Shown here one piece after another: positions 9,373-19,192 of a DNA stretch of 64,000 nt (position 1 is its first letter; each line of letters begins with the position of its first letter). The notes under the pieces are model-generated. The model worked only from the letters and a program-made list of their open reading frames with translations. It was not told the DNA's origin and searched no databases. Source of the stretch: Candidatus Planktophila sp. (GTDB lineage Bacteria > Actinomycetota > Actinomycetes > Nanopelagicales > Nanopelagicaceae); the NCBI GenBank assembly GCA_003569185.1, contig BGOJ01000001.1:376557-440556 (forward strand), given 5' to 3'. The position numbers and the translations under genes are program-made.

Positions 9373-10460
9373 AAACCAAAATATTATTTGCCGGTGGTGG
9401 CACGGCCGGTCATGTTGAGCCAGCCTTAGCTGTTGCTACTTGGTTAAAAGGAGAAAAGCCTGAATGGCAATTAACCTTTGTCGGCACTAAAAATGGTTTA
9501 GAAAATCAATTGGTACCTAAAGCTGGATTTGAATTGATTCATATTCCAAAGGTTTTAATGCCAAGACAAGTTACCCCTTCAACTTTTGTTTGGCCGATCA
9601 AGATAATTTATGCAACATTTAGGGCATTTAAGATTTGTCGTGAGGCTGATTTAGTAATTGGTTTTGGGGGCTATGCCTGCCCACCAATTTATCTAGCAGC
9701 TGCAATCTTGCGTAAACCAATTTTTATTCATGAAGCAAATGCAATTCCTGGTTGGGCCAATCGTTTGGGCGCGGCCTTTGCATCAGAAATTTTCATTGCC
9801 TTCTCAAGAACTAAATTAAAGTTAGGCAAATGGCGAAATGCCAAATTATCAGGTATGCCAATTAGAGCTGAAATTATTGCTTCATCCAAGTTATCGGCAG
9901 CTGAATCTCAAAAGATTAAAAATGACCAGTTAGATAAGTGGCAACTTTCTAAAGAGAAGCCAACAATTTTAGTTTTTGGCGGATCCCAAGGCTCAAGACA
10001 TATAAATGAAGCCATTATGCAATCACTTTCTGCCTTTACTGAGCGAAATGTGCAGGTAGTTCACTCGGTAGGTCGCAGCAATGCACTGCCAACCTCGACT
10101 GAAAACTATCTTCCGCTTTCATATATTGAAGATATGTCTTCTGCCTATCATGCAGCTGATTTGATTATTGCTAGAAGTGGCGCATTAACCTGCGCAGAGC
10201 TTGCTGCAGTTGGAAAGTTTGCAATTCTAATTCCGCTTCCAATCGGCAATGGTGAGCAATCTGCTAACGCATCAGATCTGCAGGCAGCAGGAGCTGCTGA
10301 AGTAGTTGCCGACGATAAGTTCAATTCCGGGTGGTTAATCAGCAATTGGAGTGAAATTTGGCGCAAAGCTAGTAATTATCGTCCGACAAATTGGGGTGAG
10401 TTTTCCGCAAGTGAAGTGATAGGTAAAGCGATTATTGAAAAAATAGGTAGTAGTAAATGA
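9369..10460 (+). CDS. murG: UDP-GlcNAc: lipid I GlcNAc transferase MurG
   Basis: Peripheral membrane GT-B glycosyltransferase that turns lipid I into lipid II. The N-terminal glycine-rich loop AGGGTAGHVEPALAVA (about 7-22) binds the acceptor, and FGGSQGSRHINEA opens the UDP-GlcNAc domain; ARSGALTCAE and LPIGNGEQ follow. The ATG overlapping the ftsW stop by four bases (ATGA) gives 363 residues; the open frame extends upstream inside ftsW but without homology. Confidence 0.96.
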   Translation: MKTKILFAGGGTAGHVEPALAVATWLKGEKPEWQLTFVGTKNGLENQLVPKAGFELIHIPKVLMPRQVTPSTFVWPIKIIYATFRAFKICREADLVIGFGGYACPPIYLAAAILRKPIFIHEANAIPGWANRLGAAFASEIFIAFSRTKLKLGKWRNAKLSGMPIRAEIIASSKLSAAESQKIKNDQLDKWQLSKEKPTILVFGGSQGSRHINEAIMQSLSAFTERNVQVVHSVGRSNALPTSTENYLPLSYIEDMSSAYHAADLIIARSGALTCAELAAVGKFAILIPLPIGNGEQSANASDLQAAGAAEVVADDKFNSGWLISNWSEIWRKASNYRPTNWGEFSASEVIGKAIIEKIGSSK

Positions 10461-11860
10461 GTTCTCAGTTGAATTATTCATTGGCTGAGCTTTCTAAACT
10501 TAAGATTCATTTTATTGGTGTGGGTGGCGCAGGCATGAGCGGAATTGCCCGCATCATGCTGGCAAAAGGATTTTCAATATCAGGTTCAGATAAAAATGAT
10601 TCACCGATGCTCACCTCTCTTAAAGCACTAGGTGCAAAAATTGAGATTGGCCATGACGAGAAGAATTTAGGGGATGCTGAACTTGTGATCATCTCCTCTG
10701 CGATAGGTGAGAAGAATCCGGAGTTGATGGCTGCAAAAGATAAGGGACTGCCAATCGCTGCACGCGCTATTGCCCTAGCTTGGCTTATGTCAGATTCCAC
10801 ATCAGTTGCTGTTGCTGGAACGCATGGGAAAACCACGACAACTGCGATGCTAACTGTTGCATTGCAATCAGCTGGGATGGATCCTTCATTTGCAATTGGT
10901 GGAACGATTAATACTGCAGGTACTAACGCCCATAGCGGCAGTGGATCGATATTTGTCGCCGAAGCAGATGAATCAGATGGTTCATTTTTAGCTTATAAAC
11001 CAACTGGTGCAATCATCACCAACATTGAGTTAGATCATGTTGACCATTTTGCAAATGAGGATGAGGTTTTTGCAGTCTTTGAGCAGTTTGTTGACTCTAT
11101 AAAACCTAATGGATTTTTAATTGCATGTGGAGATGATGATGGAGTCCATAACTTATTGAAACGGATTAAACGAAAAGATCTAAAAATTCTCCTTTATGGC
11201 AAGGGCGATAAAAATGACTTTAGAATCGACAAAATTCACTTAGCCCCAACAACTTCAACTGCGAGCATCTCAAGTACTGGCAGGAAAATAGGGGAGTTAA
11301 AGTTGGCTGTAGCTGGTGAACATAATGTGCTTAATGCATTGGCAGCCTTTGCTGCGGCTAGCGCTTTAGAAGTAGCAGAGGAAAAGGTGATTGCTGGGTT
11401 AGGCACCTTTACTGGAACAAGGCGCCGATTTGAGTTAAAAGGTGAGGTTTCTGGCATAAAGGTAATTGATGATTATGGCCATCATCCAACAGAATTAATT
11501 GTTACTTTAAAAGCTGCAAAAAATTTAGCCCAAGCGGGGCGAGTATTAGTGATTTTTCAACCACATCGTTATTCAAGGACAGCAGCTTTCGCTAACCAAT
11601 TCTCGCAAGCTCTATCGCTGGCAGATTTCACCTATCTATTAGAGGTCTATGCAGCTAGCGAGAAACCATTACCGGGAGTTTCTTCACTGTTAATTGCAAA
11701 AAATATGAGTGCCCAGCAAATTAAGTTTGAACCGTCAATGCTGCAAGTAGTCTCTGATGTAGTAGCTATGGCCAAAAGCGGGGATGTGATTATCACGTTA
11801 GGGGCCGGAGATGTGAGTTCACTAGGGGAACCAATTTTACAAGCACTGGCTTCTCGTTAA
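10457..11860 (+). CDS. murC: UDP-MurNAc: L-alanine ligase MurC
   Basis: First stem-peptide ligase. It has the Rossmann-type GVGGAGMSGIA (about 21-31), the P-loop AGTHGKTTTT (about 120-129), EADESDGSF, and DDYGHHPTE in the central/C-terminal region. Length is 467. Start and murG stop overlap by four bases (ATGA). It completes the set murC, D, E, F in this window; murA and murB are elsewhere. Confidence 0.96.
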   Translation: MSSQLNYSLAELSKLKIHFIGVGGAGMSGIARIMLAKGFSISGSDKNDSPMLTSLKALGAKIEIGHDEKNLGDAELVIISSAIGEKNPELMAAKDKGLPIAARAIALAWLMSDSTSVAVAGTHGKTTTTAMLTVALQSAGMDPSFAIGGTINTAGTNAHSGSGSIFVAEADESDGSFLAYKPTGAIITNIELDHVDHFANEDEVFAVFEQFVDSIKPNGFLIACGDDDGVHNLLKRIKRKDLKILLYGKGDKNDFRIDKIHLAPTTSTASISSTGRKIGELKLAVAGEHNVLNALAAFAAASALEVAEEKVIAGLGTFTGTRRRFELKGEVSGIKVIDDYGHHPTELIVTLKAAKNLAQAGRVLVIFQPHRYSRTAAFANQFSQALSLADFTYLLEVYAASEKPLPGVSSLLIAKNMSAQQIKFEPSMLQVVSDVVAMAKSGDVIITLGAGDVSSLGEPILQALASR

Positions 11861-11868
11861 TTACCTCA

Positions 11869-12599
11869 ATGGCATATAAGTTTCCTAAAGATTTAAGCGC
11901 CTTTTAATCTCAACACTACTTATTGGCTCTATCTCTTTTGCTTCCTACTTACTTGGTTGGTCCTCATTCTTGACGGTTAAAGAGGTGCAGATTACGGGCA
12001 CAGAATCAACATCGGTGATTTTAAGTGAGCTTAAGAATAAGAATGTTGCACCAGTAGTTGGTCAAAAATTAGCCCGAGTTGAGATCCGGTCAGTGAAAAG
12101 AGTTTTGAGTGATTTAGATTGGATAGCTTCGGCAGAGGCATCTCGTAATTGGTTTGCAAAGAAGATAGAGATTCAAGTCCTCGAACGGGTTGCGGTGGCA
12201 AAGGCATTAACTGAGAGCAATTCAATGGTTAATTTTGATAGCGAAGGTTCAATTTTTAACCCAACCTCTACTGACCAAGTGAAGGGGCAAGAGGCACTGC
12301 CATTAGTTTCAACTGCAGGTGATAGCAGAAAAGATCTTGTTGATGTGGCCTTGCTTTTAAAACAAATCCCAGCAGATTTGAGTTATCTAGTAACTGATTT
12401 GGACCAAATCTCTGTCACCAAGGCTGGTTATATCCTGATGAGTACCAGAATTAATAGCCAAGCGGTCCGAATTAATTGGGGCAGTATTGATCAGATAGAT
12501 CAAAAGTTTTCCGTTCTGCAGGCACTCCTGAAATTGCCTGAAAATAAGGGGATAAAACAGGTTGATTTATCAGAGCCAAAAGCTCCAATAGTTAAATAA
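11869..12599 (+). CDS. ftsQ: Cell division protein FtsQ (one-base frameshift near the start)
   Basis: Bitopic divisome protein with an N-terminal membrane anchor and an extracytoplasmic POTRA domain. The ATG at 11869 opens MAYKFPK and then reads into a stop. From about 11889 the adjacent frame continues RFKRLLISTLLIG, a basic anchor and membrane segment, then SFLTVKEVQITGT, the POTRA start, and runs to 12599. Restoring one A to the AAA at 11887-11889 joins the two frames (MAYKFPKRFKRLL), giving about 243 residues. Without that correction the only start would be a TTG at 11970, which removes the membrane anchor. Assignment comes from topology and position between murC and ftsZ. Confidence 0.85.
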
Positions 12600-12626
12600 A
12601 AACAATGATTTTTAAAGGGCTTTTTT
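12578..12626 (+). terminator. Possible weak terminator after ftsQ
   Basis: AAAAGC at 12578-12583 can pair with GCTTTT at 12619-12624, enclosing a second A/T hairpin (12597-12614) and ending in a run of six T. The stem is A/T-rich and the loop long, so this could be partial attenuation before the ftsZ promoter rather than full termination. Confidence 0.3.
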
Positions 12627-12697
12627 AGAGTTTAATTTTCAGATATTTTCTATGAATTAATAGCAAATATTTAATGCATTAAAAATCGTGTCGGTGT

Positions 12698-12726
12698 TTG
12701 ATTGCCTTGCCACTAGTGCCTAGTTT
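12698..12726 (+). promoter_or_regulatory. ftsZ promoter candidate with palindrome in the spacer
   Basis: TTGATT (12698-12703), a 17-base spacer and TAGTTT (12721-12726) match a housekeeping sigma promoter. The spacer holds the perfect 8-base palindrome CACTAGTG (12711-12718), placed where a bound regulator would block polymerase. The predicted leader of about 60 bases contains the inverted repeat CTCAA-C-TTGAG (12756-12766) and a purine-rich ribosome-binding region just before the GTG start. The 12600-12792 gap is the longest in the window and shows nothing else. Confidence 0.55.
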
Positions 12727-12792
12727 TGCGTAATCAGAAAAGCATAACTTTAACTCTCAACTTGAGATTTAGGGCTAGGGAAGAGGCAAAAA

Positions 12793-13932
12793 GTGGCAAC
12801 ACCGCAAAACTATTTAGCTGTTATCAAAGTTGTTGGTATCGGCGGTGGCGGAGTAAACGCTGTTAACCGAATGATTGATGTCGGTTTAAAAGGTGTTGAA
12901 TTTATTGCAATCAATACAGATGCCCAAGCATTGTTAATGTCAGATGCAGATGTGAAGTTAGATATTGGTAGAAAATTAACAAGAGGATTAGGTGCAGGTG
13001 CTGCACCTGAAATAGGTCGTCAAGCCGCGCTTGATCACATTGATGAAATTGAAGAAGTATTACGTGGTGCAGATATGGTTTTTGTTACTGCAGGTGAAGG
13101 TGGTGGTACTGGAACAGGTGGTGCACCGATAGTTGCTAAGGTTGCAAAAGATTTAGGTGCATTAACAGTTGGCGTAGTCACAAAGCCATTTACTTTTGAA
13201 GGTAAGCGTAGAACAGCACAAGCTGAAGAAGGTATTGAGAATTTAAGAACTGAAGTTGATACTTTGATTGTAATTCCAAATGATCGCTTGCTTGCGATTT
13301 CAGATAGATCTATTTCAGCATTGGAAGCATTTAAGACCGCTGATCAAGTTCTACTATCTGGTGTTCAAGGAATTACAGATCTGATTACAACTCCTGGATT
13401 AATCAATCTAGATTTTGCTGATGTTAAAAGCGTGATGGCTGGCGCAGGATCTGCATTGATGGGAATTGGTTCAGCGCGAGGTGAAGCAAGATCAATCAGA
13501 GCTGCTGAACTTGCGATCTCTAGCCCATTGCTTGAGGCATCAATTGATGGTGCACATGGCGTATTGCTTTCAATTGCTGGTGGATCAGATCTTGGATTAT
13601 TTGAAATTTCAGAGGCTGCTGAGCTAGTAGCAAAATCTGCCCATCCAGATGCAAACATTATTTATGGAACTGTAATTGATGATGCCTTAGGGGATGAGGT
13701 TCGGGTAACTGTGATTGCCGCAGGCTTTGATGGTGGCCAACCAAAGCGAGTAGTAATGCCGGTAATTGATGCGGCAACTATTAGTGGTGAAGCAGATCCA
13801 ATAGCTGCCAATGATCCACTTGCGGTGGCGCTTGATTTAAATGTTGGCGATTCAGATCGTCCACGTAAGCGAATTACTTTTGAAGACCTAGTTGCAGAAG
13901 ATGAGATCGATATCCCTGATTTCATGCGGTAG
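12793..13932 (+). CDS. ftsZ: Cell division GTPase FtsZ
   Basis: Tubulin homologue forming the Z ring. The tubulin signature GGGTGTG is at residues 103-109, with the N-terminal nucleotide site [15 protein letters not shown] (about 13-27). The C-terminal conserved peptide DIPDFMR (373-379) is the docking site for SepF and is intact. Length is 379. It starts at GTG after a purine-rich GAAGAGG. It is the first gene of a likely unit ftsZ-pgeF-yggS, driven by the promoter in the upstream gap. Confidence 0.98.
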   Translation: MATPQNYLAVIKVVGIGGGGVNAVNRMIDVGLKGVEFIAINTDAQALLMSDADVKLDIGRKLTRGLGAGAAPEIGRQAALDHIDEIEEVLRGADMVFVTAGEGGGTGTGGAPIVAKVAKDLGALTVGVVTKPFTFEGKRRTAQAEEGIENLRTEVDTLIVIPNDRLLAISDRSISALEAFKTADQVLLSGVQGITDLITTPGLINLDFADVKSVMAGAGSALMGIGSARGEARSIRAAELAISSPLLEASIDGAHGVLLSIAGGSDLGLFEISEAAELVAKSAHPDANIIYGTVIDDALGDEVRVTVIAAGFDGGQPKRVVMPVIDAATISGEADPIAANDPLAVALDLNVGDSDRPRKRITFEDLVAEDEIDIPDFMR

Positions 13933-13940
13933 TAGCCATA

Positions 13941-14542
13941 ATGGCTCGACTGCTTTTTACAGCTAGAGAATTTGGTTCCTTAGCCGATCCAGTTTCAAGT
14001 GGCAATATTGAGAGATTATCTAAATTAGTAGCAAAGCCAATTCAAATAATGACTCAAAATCACGGCAATCAAGTTTCGGTGATAGAACAACCAATTTCAG
14101 CACCAGTTGCTGATGCAATGGTTAGCTGCAGTAAAGAAATTGCGCTTGCAGTGAGAGTAGCTGACTGCCTGCCACTTCTTTTGTATTCAAATAATGTGAT
14201 CGCAGCAGTTCATGTGGGGCGAAAAGGATTAATGAATCAGGTGGCAGTTAATGCAGTGGCGCAGATGAGAAAACTTGGCGCAAAAGAGATAACTGGTGTG
14301 GTTGGACCTCATATTTGCGGTCAATGCTATGAAGTGGGCGCAGATATTTTCACAGAAGTAACAAATGCCTACCCTGCAACCTTTAAGAAGAAAACCATCT
14401 TGATCTTTATGCCGGGCTAGTATCTCAATTACCTGAAATTAAGCTTTCAAATATTGATTTATGCACCAAAGAGAACACTGATTACTTCTCATACCGCGCT
14501 CATGGCGAAGGCGGCAGACAGGTTGGAGTAATCACGCTATGA
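13941..14542 (+). CDS. pgeF: YfiH/PgeF-family copper oxidoreductase/peptidoglycan editing protein (one-base frameshift)
   Basis: Cytoplasmic YfiH/LACC1 family protein; members are linked to correct murein precursor composition and to multi-copper or purine nucleoside activity. Visible metal-site motifs are QNHGNQV, VADCLPLLL, VHVGRKG and GVVGPHICGQCYEVG. The frame closes at 14420, but the adjacent frame continues HLDLYAGLVSQLPE through TDYFSYRAHGEGGRQ to 14542. One A added to AAAA at 14391-14394 restores KKKNHLDLYAG and a protein of about 200 residues. It lies between ftsZ and yggS, as in most actinobacteria. Confidence 0.85.
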
Positions 14543-15225
14543 ACCGAAGGCAAGAGATTGAAGAAAACCTAAATCAGGTTAGAAAAAACATTGCAGATGC
14601 AGCATCAAAAAGTGGCCGTAATCCTGATGACATAAATTTAATTGTCGTTACCAAAACCTTTCCAATTTCAGATTTAGAGATCCTCTACTCTCTAGGTTTA
14701 CGAGAGTTTGGTGAAAATAGAGATCAGGAAGCAAGTGTTAAAGCCAAAGCACTTCCGCAAGATATCAATTGGCATTTTCAAGGGGGAATTCAGAGTAATA
14801 AGTTAAAATCAATTTGCAATTGGGCCTCGGTTATTCACTCTGTTGACCAATTCAAATATGCCCAAATAATCTCCGAGCAAAAAAGTGCAACACCAATGCA
14901 GATTTTTATTCAGGTTTCATTGGATCAGCCACCTGAATCTAGGGGAGGGGTGGATCCAGGAAAGTTGATTGAGCTGGCAAATCAGATTTCATCTCTTCCA
15001 AATCTAAAGGTTTTAGGATTAATGGCGGTTGGACCGGTTGATCAAGAGATTGAGCCAGCCTTTGCAAGATTGCAGCAAATCCAAGCAGGCTTTTTAACCC
15101 ATTTTAAAGATGCTGTTTTTCTCTCCTCTGGCATGAGTGGAGATTATGAAATGGCTATTTCTTACGGTGCGACACATCTGCGAATTGGCAGTTCAATCCT
15201 CGGTAATAGAGCCCCCATCAAATAG
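14539..15225 (+). CDS. yggS: PLP homeostasis protein YggS/PROSC family
   Basis: Single-domain alanine-racemase-like TIM barrel that binds pyridoxal phosphate and buffers its free level; no racemase activity is expected. The PLP lysine is in VVTKTFP (about K39), followed by REFGENRDQEA, WHFQGGIQSNKL, GLMAVGP and the phosphate-binding SSGMSGDYEMA. Length 228 is normal. It overlaps the corrected pgeF end by four bases (ATGA), which independently supports the pgeF frame correction. Confidence 0.93.
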   Translation: MNRRQEIEENLNQVRKNIADAASKSGRNPDDINLIVVTKTFPISDLEILYSLGLREFGENRDQEASVKAKALPQDINWHFQGGIQSNKLKSICNWASVIHSVDQFKYAQIISEQKSATPMQIFIQVSLDQPPESRGGVDPGKLIELANQISSLPNLKVLGLMAVGPVDQEIEPAFARLQQIQAGFLTHFKDAVFLSSGMSGDYEMAISYGATHLRIGSSILGNRAPIK

Positions 15226-15228
15226 ATT
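15223..15228 (+). promoter_or_regulatory. Leaderless -10 element for sepF
   Basis: TAGATT followed by six bases and then the sepF ATG at 15235. The yggS stop codon TAG is the first half of the element. No Shine-Dalgarno sequence precedes sepF, so transcription starting at or next to the ATG is predicted. Confidence 0.5.
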
Positions 15229-15234
15229 TACGCC

Positions 15235-15687
15235 ATGGCTAGTGCATTTAAGCGGGTTGCTGGATACCTCGGACTGATGGATGAGGAAGAGTTAGACCAT
15301 GGCAATAACCAGATAACTGAGCGCGCACCGCGATTAGTACGTGCAAATAGCAAGCCAATGGCAAAATCAAATGTTGAGTTGATGCCACATGTTGAATCAT
15401 CAAAAATTATGGATCACATTATTTCTTTAACACCTCGCACATATAGCGAAGCGCGTTTGATTGGTGAGCATTACCGTGAAGGTAAGCCAGTGATCATGAA
15501 TTTAAGTGATATGGAAGAGAGTGAGCGAAAGCGCTTAGTTGATTTCGCATCTGGTTTAGTTTTCGGTCACCATGGCAGCATCGAGCGAGTTACACCAAAG
15601 GTATTTCTACTTACCCCACCAAATGTTTCAGTAAGTGTTGAAGATAAAACATCGGCAGCACAAGCAAGCTTCTTTAACCAAAGCTGA
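15235..15687 (+). CDS. sepF: Z-ring membrane anchor SepF
   Basis: 150-residue protein that ties FtsZ to the membrane in actinobacteria, which lack FtsA. The N-terminus begins MASAFKRVAGYLGLMDEEE, an amphipathic membrane-binding helix and acidic linker. The C-terminal SepF domain (about residues 58-135) carries RTYSEARLIGEHYREGKPVIMNL, DFASGLVFG and VFLLTPPNV. Its binding partner, the FtsZ C-terminal peptide, is intact upstream. Confidence 0.95.
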   Translation: MASAFKRVAGYLGLMDEEELDHGNNQITERAPRLVRANSKPMAKSNVELMPHVESSKIMDHIISLTPRTYSEARLIGEHYREGKPVIMNLSDMEESERKRLVDFASGLVFGHHGSIERVTPKVFLLTPPNVSVSVEDKTSAAQASFFNQS

Positions 15688-15689
15688 TT

Positions 15690-15695
15690 TAGCTT
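15690..15695 (+). promoter_or_regulatory. Possible leaderless -10 element for yggT
   Basis: TAGCTT, seven bases, then the yggT ATG at 15703. There is no ribosome-binding sequence in the short gap after sepF. Same geometry as the other candidates in the window, but weaker because yggT could simply be read from the sepF transcript. Confidence 0.35.
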
Positions 15696-15702
15696 TCTTC
15701 TA

Positions 15703-15987
15703 ATGAGTTCCATTTTTGGTCTTGTTTACTGGTTACTCAATTTATTCCTAATTGCATTAATTGGTCGATTAATTCTTGATTACATCCGAATTTTTTCACC
15801 AAACTTTCGCCCTCGCGGCATATTTCTAGGGATTGCAGAATTGATTTACTCAGTTACAGATCGACCACTTAGTTTTGTTAGACAATTTGTCCCACCGCTA
15901 CGGCTAGGCGGTATTTCACTCGATCTTTCTTTTATTGTTGTATTTTTCGTTGTTCAGTTGCTAATGCGTTTAGTAATAATTCTTTAA
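15703..15987 (+). CDS. YggT-family membrane protein
   Basis: 94-residue protein with two hydrophobic hairpin segments (about residues 5-25 and 72-93) separated by a basic loop containing IRIFSPNFRPRG and DRPLSFVRQFVPPLRLGGISLDLS, typical of the YggT family. The family sits next to sepF in many Gram-positives and is thought to act in division or membrane organisation, without a proven biochemical role. Its 3' end overlaps the convergent ileS end by four bases. The gene usually next in line, divIVA, is missing. Confidence 0.85.
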   Translation: MSSIFGLVYWLLNLFLIALIGRLILDYIRIFSPNFRPRGIFLGIAELIYSVTDRPLSFVRQFVPPLRLGGISLDLSFIVVFFVVQLLMRLVIIL

Positions 15988-18900
15988 TTCTTTAATAAAT
16001 TTAACCAAAGTCCTAGCTCATTGCCATCACTACTTTGACCTTTGTCTTGCACCAAAGTAGTGGCCAAAACCTCTGCGCTAATTTCCGCAACAGCTGATGT
16101 GATAGCGGTTGCAACCTGGTCAGGGGCATTCCAATTAACGGTGATGCGATCACTAACATCTAAGCCAATCTTTTTGCGCTCCTCTTGGATCGCTCTAATA
16201 ACCTCACGTACTAGCCCTGATTGAATTAACTCAGGGGTTAATGCCAAATCTAAAGCCAAACTTTCACCGGCATGAGATGCAACAGACCAACCAGTTCGAG
16301 GTGTTTCAGTCACAACCAAATCATCAATATCAATTTCAGCAGATTTTGAACCATTTGTTAGGTTAACTGATAATTCAAAGGATTTATTCTCGCGCAAATG
16401 CTTAACCATCTCTGTGTGATTAGCTGAGGTGATGGCTTTAGCAATTATTTGAACATCAGCACCGAACTTTGTGCCAAGTGTTCTGAAATTAGCTTTGACT
16501 GATACATCAACTAAATCTGCTTCCGCAACTTCAATGCCATCTAGTTTGAGGATATTCAACTCTTCGGCGATATGAGTTTTAATCTCCTCAGAAATCTTCG
16601 CCCAGCCTGGAGCTGAAACGAGAGCTCTTGAAAGTGGTTGACGAATTTTTACGCCAGATTCAGCTCTGGCAGATCTTCCTAACTCAACTAAGCGCCTTGA
16701 TAGTGCAACGGAGGTTGAAAGATTTTCATCAACCAACTTTTTATCAGCAATTGGAAAATCTGCTAAATGCACAGATTCAACCTGGTCTGATTGCGCAACC
16801 TTAATCAAGGATTGCCAAACATGTTCGGCGATAAATGGCACCATGGGAGCTAGTAGGAGAGTGAGATTCTTTAAACAAAAATAAAGTGTGTTAAGGGCAA
16901 CTTCATCACCATCCCAAAAGCGACGACGAGATCTGCGCACATACCAGTTGGATAGGTCATCGATAAAGGCTGCCAGAAGTTGACCTGCCGCTTGTGAATC
17001 AAAATTTTCAAGTGCTTGATCTACACCAAGAATTAATTTATTTAGTTCAGAAAGAATCCATTTATCCATCAAAGTCAAATCAGTTGAAACCTTTGAGACT
17101 TCAAAATCTGCAGCATTTGCATAAAGAGTAAAAAAAGAGATTGTGTTCCAGTAGGTTAGCAAGGTTTTGCGAACTACATCAGAGATTGCATCATGGCCAA
17201 CCCGGCGAGCACTCCAAGGTGAGCCTGCGGCCAACATGTACCAACGAACAGCATCTGCGCCATGCTGATTCATTAATGGCATCGGTTCAAGTACATTCCC
17301 AAGATGCTTACTCATCTTTCGACCATCTTTATCCAAAATATGTCCTAAACAAAGCACAGTTTTATAGGAAGATTTATCAAAAACTAAAGTGCCAATTGTC
17401 ATTAGCGTGTAGAACCAACCTCGAGTTTGATCAATAGCTTCGCAGATAAAATCTGCTGGGTAAGCGGCGTTGAACTGCTCAACTGAACCAGTTTGGTGAG
17501 GGTAACCCCACTGAGCAAATGGCATTGCACCTGAGTCATACCAACAATCAATGACCTCAGGAATTCGCTGCATGGTTTCAGAGCACTTATCACACTTGAA
17601 TTTAATGTCATCTACGAAGGGACGATGCGGATCTAATTTGCTTAACTCTTGACCTGCTAATTTCCCAAGCTCGGCAAGGGAACCTACGCAGATTTCATGC
17701 TTATTTTCACATCTCCAAATTGGTAATGGAGTTCCCCAGTAACGATTTCGCGAAACTGCCCAGTCAATATTGTTATTTAACCAATCACCAAATCTGCCAG
17801 TTTTAATTGTTTCTGGATGCCAATTAGTCGTTGAATTCTCGCGAAGCAGATCCTCTTTAATTGAAGTTGTTTTTACATACCAAGAAGGTTGTGCGTAATA
17901 CATCAATGCTGTATGACATCTCCAGCAATGTGGGTAGGAGTGCTCAAACTGTAAACTTTTAAACATCAAACTACGAGATTTCAGATCCTTAATTAGAGCT
18001 TTATCTGCATCTTTGAAAAAGACACCACCAATTAATGGCACATCTTTTTGGAAATGACCATCTGGGTTAACTGGATTCACAACTGGCAAGTTGTACTTGC
18101 GACAAACCTCTAAATCATCTGCACCAAAGGCTGGAGATTGGTGAACTAAACCGGTGCCATCTTCAACTGTCACATAATCAGCTAGAACCACAAAGTGAGC
18201 GTCATTTATTTCAACAAAATCAAAGGGCCGGGAGTATTTCGTATGTTCAAGATCCTTACCAATGAAGGTGGCAATTACTTTTCTAACTTCTCCTAAAACG
18301 GAGGCTAGATCTGTTGCTACAACTAAACGTTCAGTCTTTTCATCAAGAGTTATTTCAACAACCTGGTACTCAACCTTTGGGTTAACCGCAACTGCAGTGT
18401 TTGATACCAATGTCCAAGGTGTTGTAGTCCAAACCAACAGGCTTGCTTTAAGTTCGGCTAGTTTTCCAGAAGTTGCTGGGAAGCGAACAAAAACTGATGG
18501 GTCTTTAATAGTTTCATAGCCTTGGGCTAACTCATGATCTGATAGTCCAGTTCCACATCTTGGGCAGTATGGTGCAACCCGATGATCTTGAACCAATAAC
18601 CCTTTGTTCCATATTTGTTGAAGCGACCACCAAACACTCTCAATATATTCTGGTGACATAGTCCAATAGGCTTCATCGAAATCAACCCAAAAGCCCATCC
18701 GTTTGGTCATGTCCGTAAACTCATCAACATGTCGCTGCACTGACTCTTTGCATTTTTCGTTGAAGGCTGCAACACCAAATTTCTCAATATCGGCTTTACC
18801 TGTGAAGCCCAACTCTTTTTCAACTGCAATCTCAACTGGCAAACCATGGCAATCCCAACCAGCTTTTCGAATTACTTGCTTGCCTTTCATTGTTTGAAAG

Positions 18901-19124
18901 CGGGGAAACAAATCCTTAAAAACTCGAGCTTCAATATGGTGTGTACCTGGCTTGCCATTTGCAGTTGGCGGACCCTCATAAAAACTCCAACGAGCTGCAC
19001 CATTTCTATTTTCAACTGATTTTTCAAAAACCTGATTTTGGGTCCAAAAATCTAGAATTCCCATTTCCATTGCAGGCAGATCGATTTGCGCAGGCAAGCT
19101 ATTAATCTTGCGCTTCTTATTCAT
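15984..19124 (-). CDS. ileS: Isoleucyl-tRNA synthetase IleS
   Basis: Class I synthetase of about 1046 residues charging tRNA-Ile. The HIGH-region is PPTANGKPGTHH, the KMSKS loop is GRKMSKHLGN, and CPRCGTGLSDHEL and the CxxC pair in KCDKCSETM look like zinc sites. The form with PGTHH resembles the actinobacterial and eukaryote-like enzymes. I chose the ATG at 19124; a GTG at 19130 and another GTG at 19181 are in frame, but the extra residues lack homology. The gene is inverted relative to its neighbours, convergent with yggT and divergent from the dksA-like gene. Confidence 0.96.
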   Translation of the reverse strand: MNKKRKINSLPAQIDLPAMEMGILDFWTQNQVFEKSVENRNGAARWSFYEGPPTANGKPGTHHIEARVFKDLFPRFQTMKGKQVIRKAGWDCHGLPVEIAVEKELGFTGKADIEKFGVAAFNEKCKESVQRHVDEFTDMTKRMGFWVDFDEAYWTMSPEYIESVWWSLQQIWNKGLLVQDHRVAPYCPRCGTGLSDHELAQGYETIKDPSVFVRFPATSGKLAELKASLLVWTTTPWTLVSNTAVAVNPKVEYQVVEITLDEKTERLVVATDLASVLGEVRKVIATFIGKDLEHTKYSRPFDFVEINDAHFVVLADYVTVEDGTGLVHQSPAFGADDLEVCRKYNLPVVNPVNPDGHFQKDVPLIGGVFFKDADKALIKDLKSRSLMFKSLQFEHSYPHCWRCHTALMYYAQPSWYVKTTSIKEDLLRENSTTNWHPETIKTGRFGDWLNNNIDWAVSRNRYWGTPLPIWRCENKHEICVGSLAELGKLAGQELSKLDPHRPFVDDIKFKCDKCSETMQRIPEVIDCWYDSGAMPFAQWGYPHQTGSVEQFNAAYPADFICEAIDQTRGWFYTLMTIGTLVFDKSSYKTVLCLGHILDKDGRKMSKHLGNVLEPMPLMNQHGADAVRWYMLAAGSPWSARRVGHDAISDVVRKTLLTYWNTISFFTLYANAADFEVSKVSTDLTLMDKWILSELNKLILGVDQALENFDSQAAGQLLAAFIDDLSNWYVRRSRRRFWDGDEVALNTLYFCLKNLTLLLAPMVPFIAEHVWQSLIKVAQSDQVESVHLADFPIADKKLVDENLSTSVALSRRLVELGRSARAESGVKIRQPLSRALVSAPGWAKISEEIKTHIAEELNILKLDGIEVAEADLVDVSVKANFRTLGTKFGADVQIIAKAITSANHTEMVKHLRENKSFELSVNLTNGSKSAEIDIDDLVVTETPRTGWSVASHAGESLALDLALTPELIQSGLVREVIRAIQEERKKIGLDVSDRITVNWNAPDQVATAITSAVAEISAEVLATTLVQDKGQSSDGNELGLWLNLLKN

Positions 19125-19135
19125 ATCCACCCCGC

Positions 19136-19141
19136 ATTCTA
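19136..19141 (-). promoter_or_regulatory. ileS -10 element candidate
   Basis: On the minus strand TAGAAT lies five bases before an in-frame GTG (19130) and eleven before the ATG (19124). It is flanked by the inverted repeat CCCGC/GCGGG. Transcription from it would give a leader of only a few bases, too short for the T-box riboswitch common before actinobacterial ileS. Confidence 0.4.
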
Positions 19142-19192
19142 ACGCGGGAACAATCCAATTCTTCCTCTCATTTTTCCCCACGGGGGTGGCGG

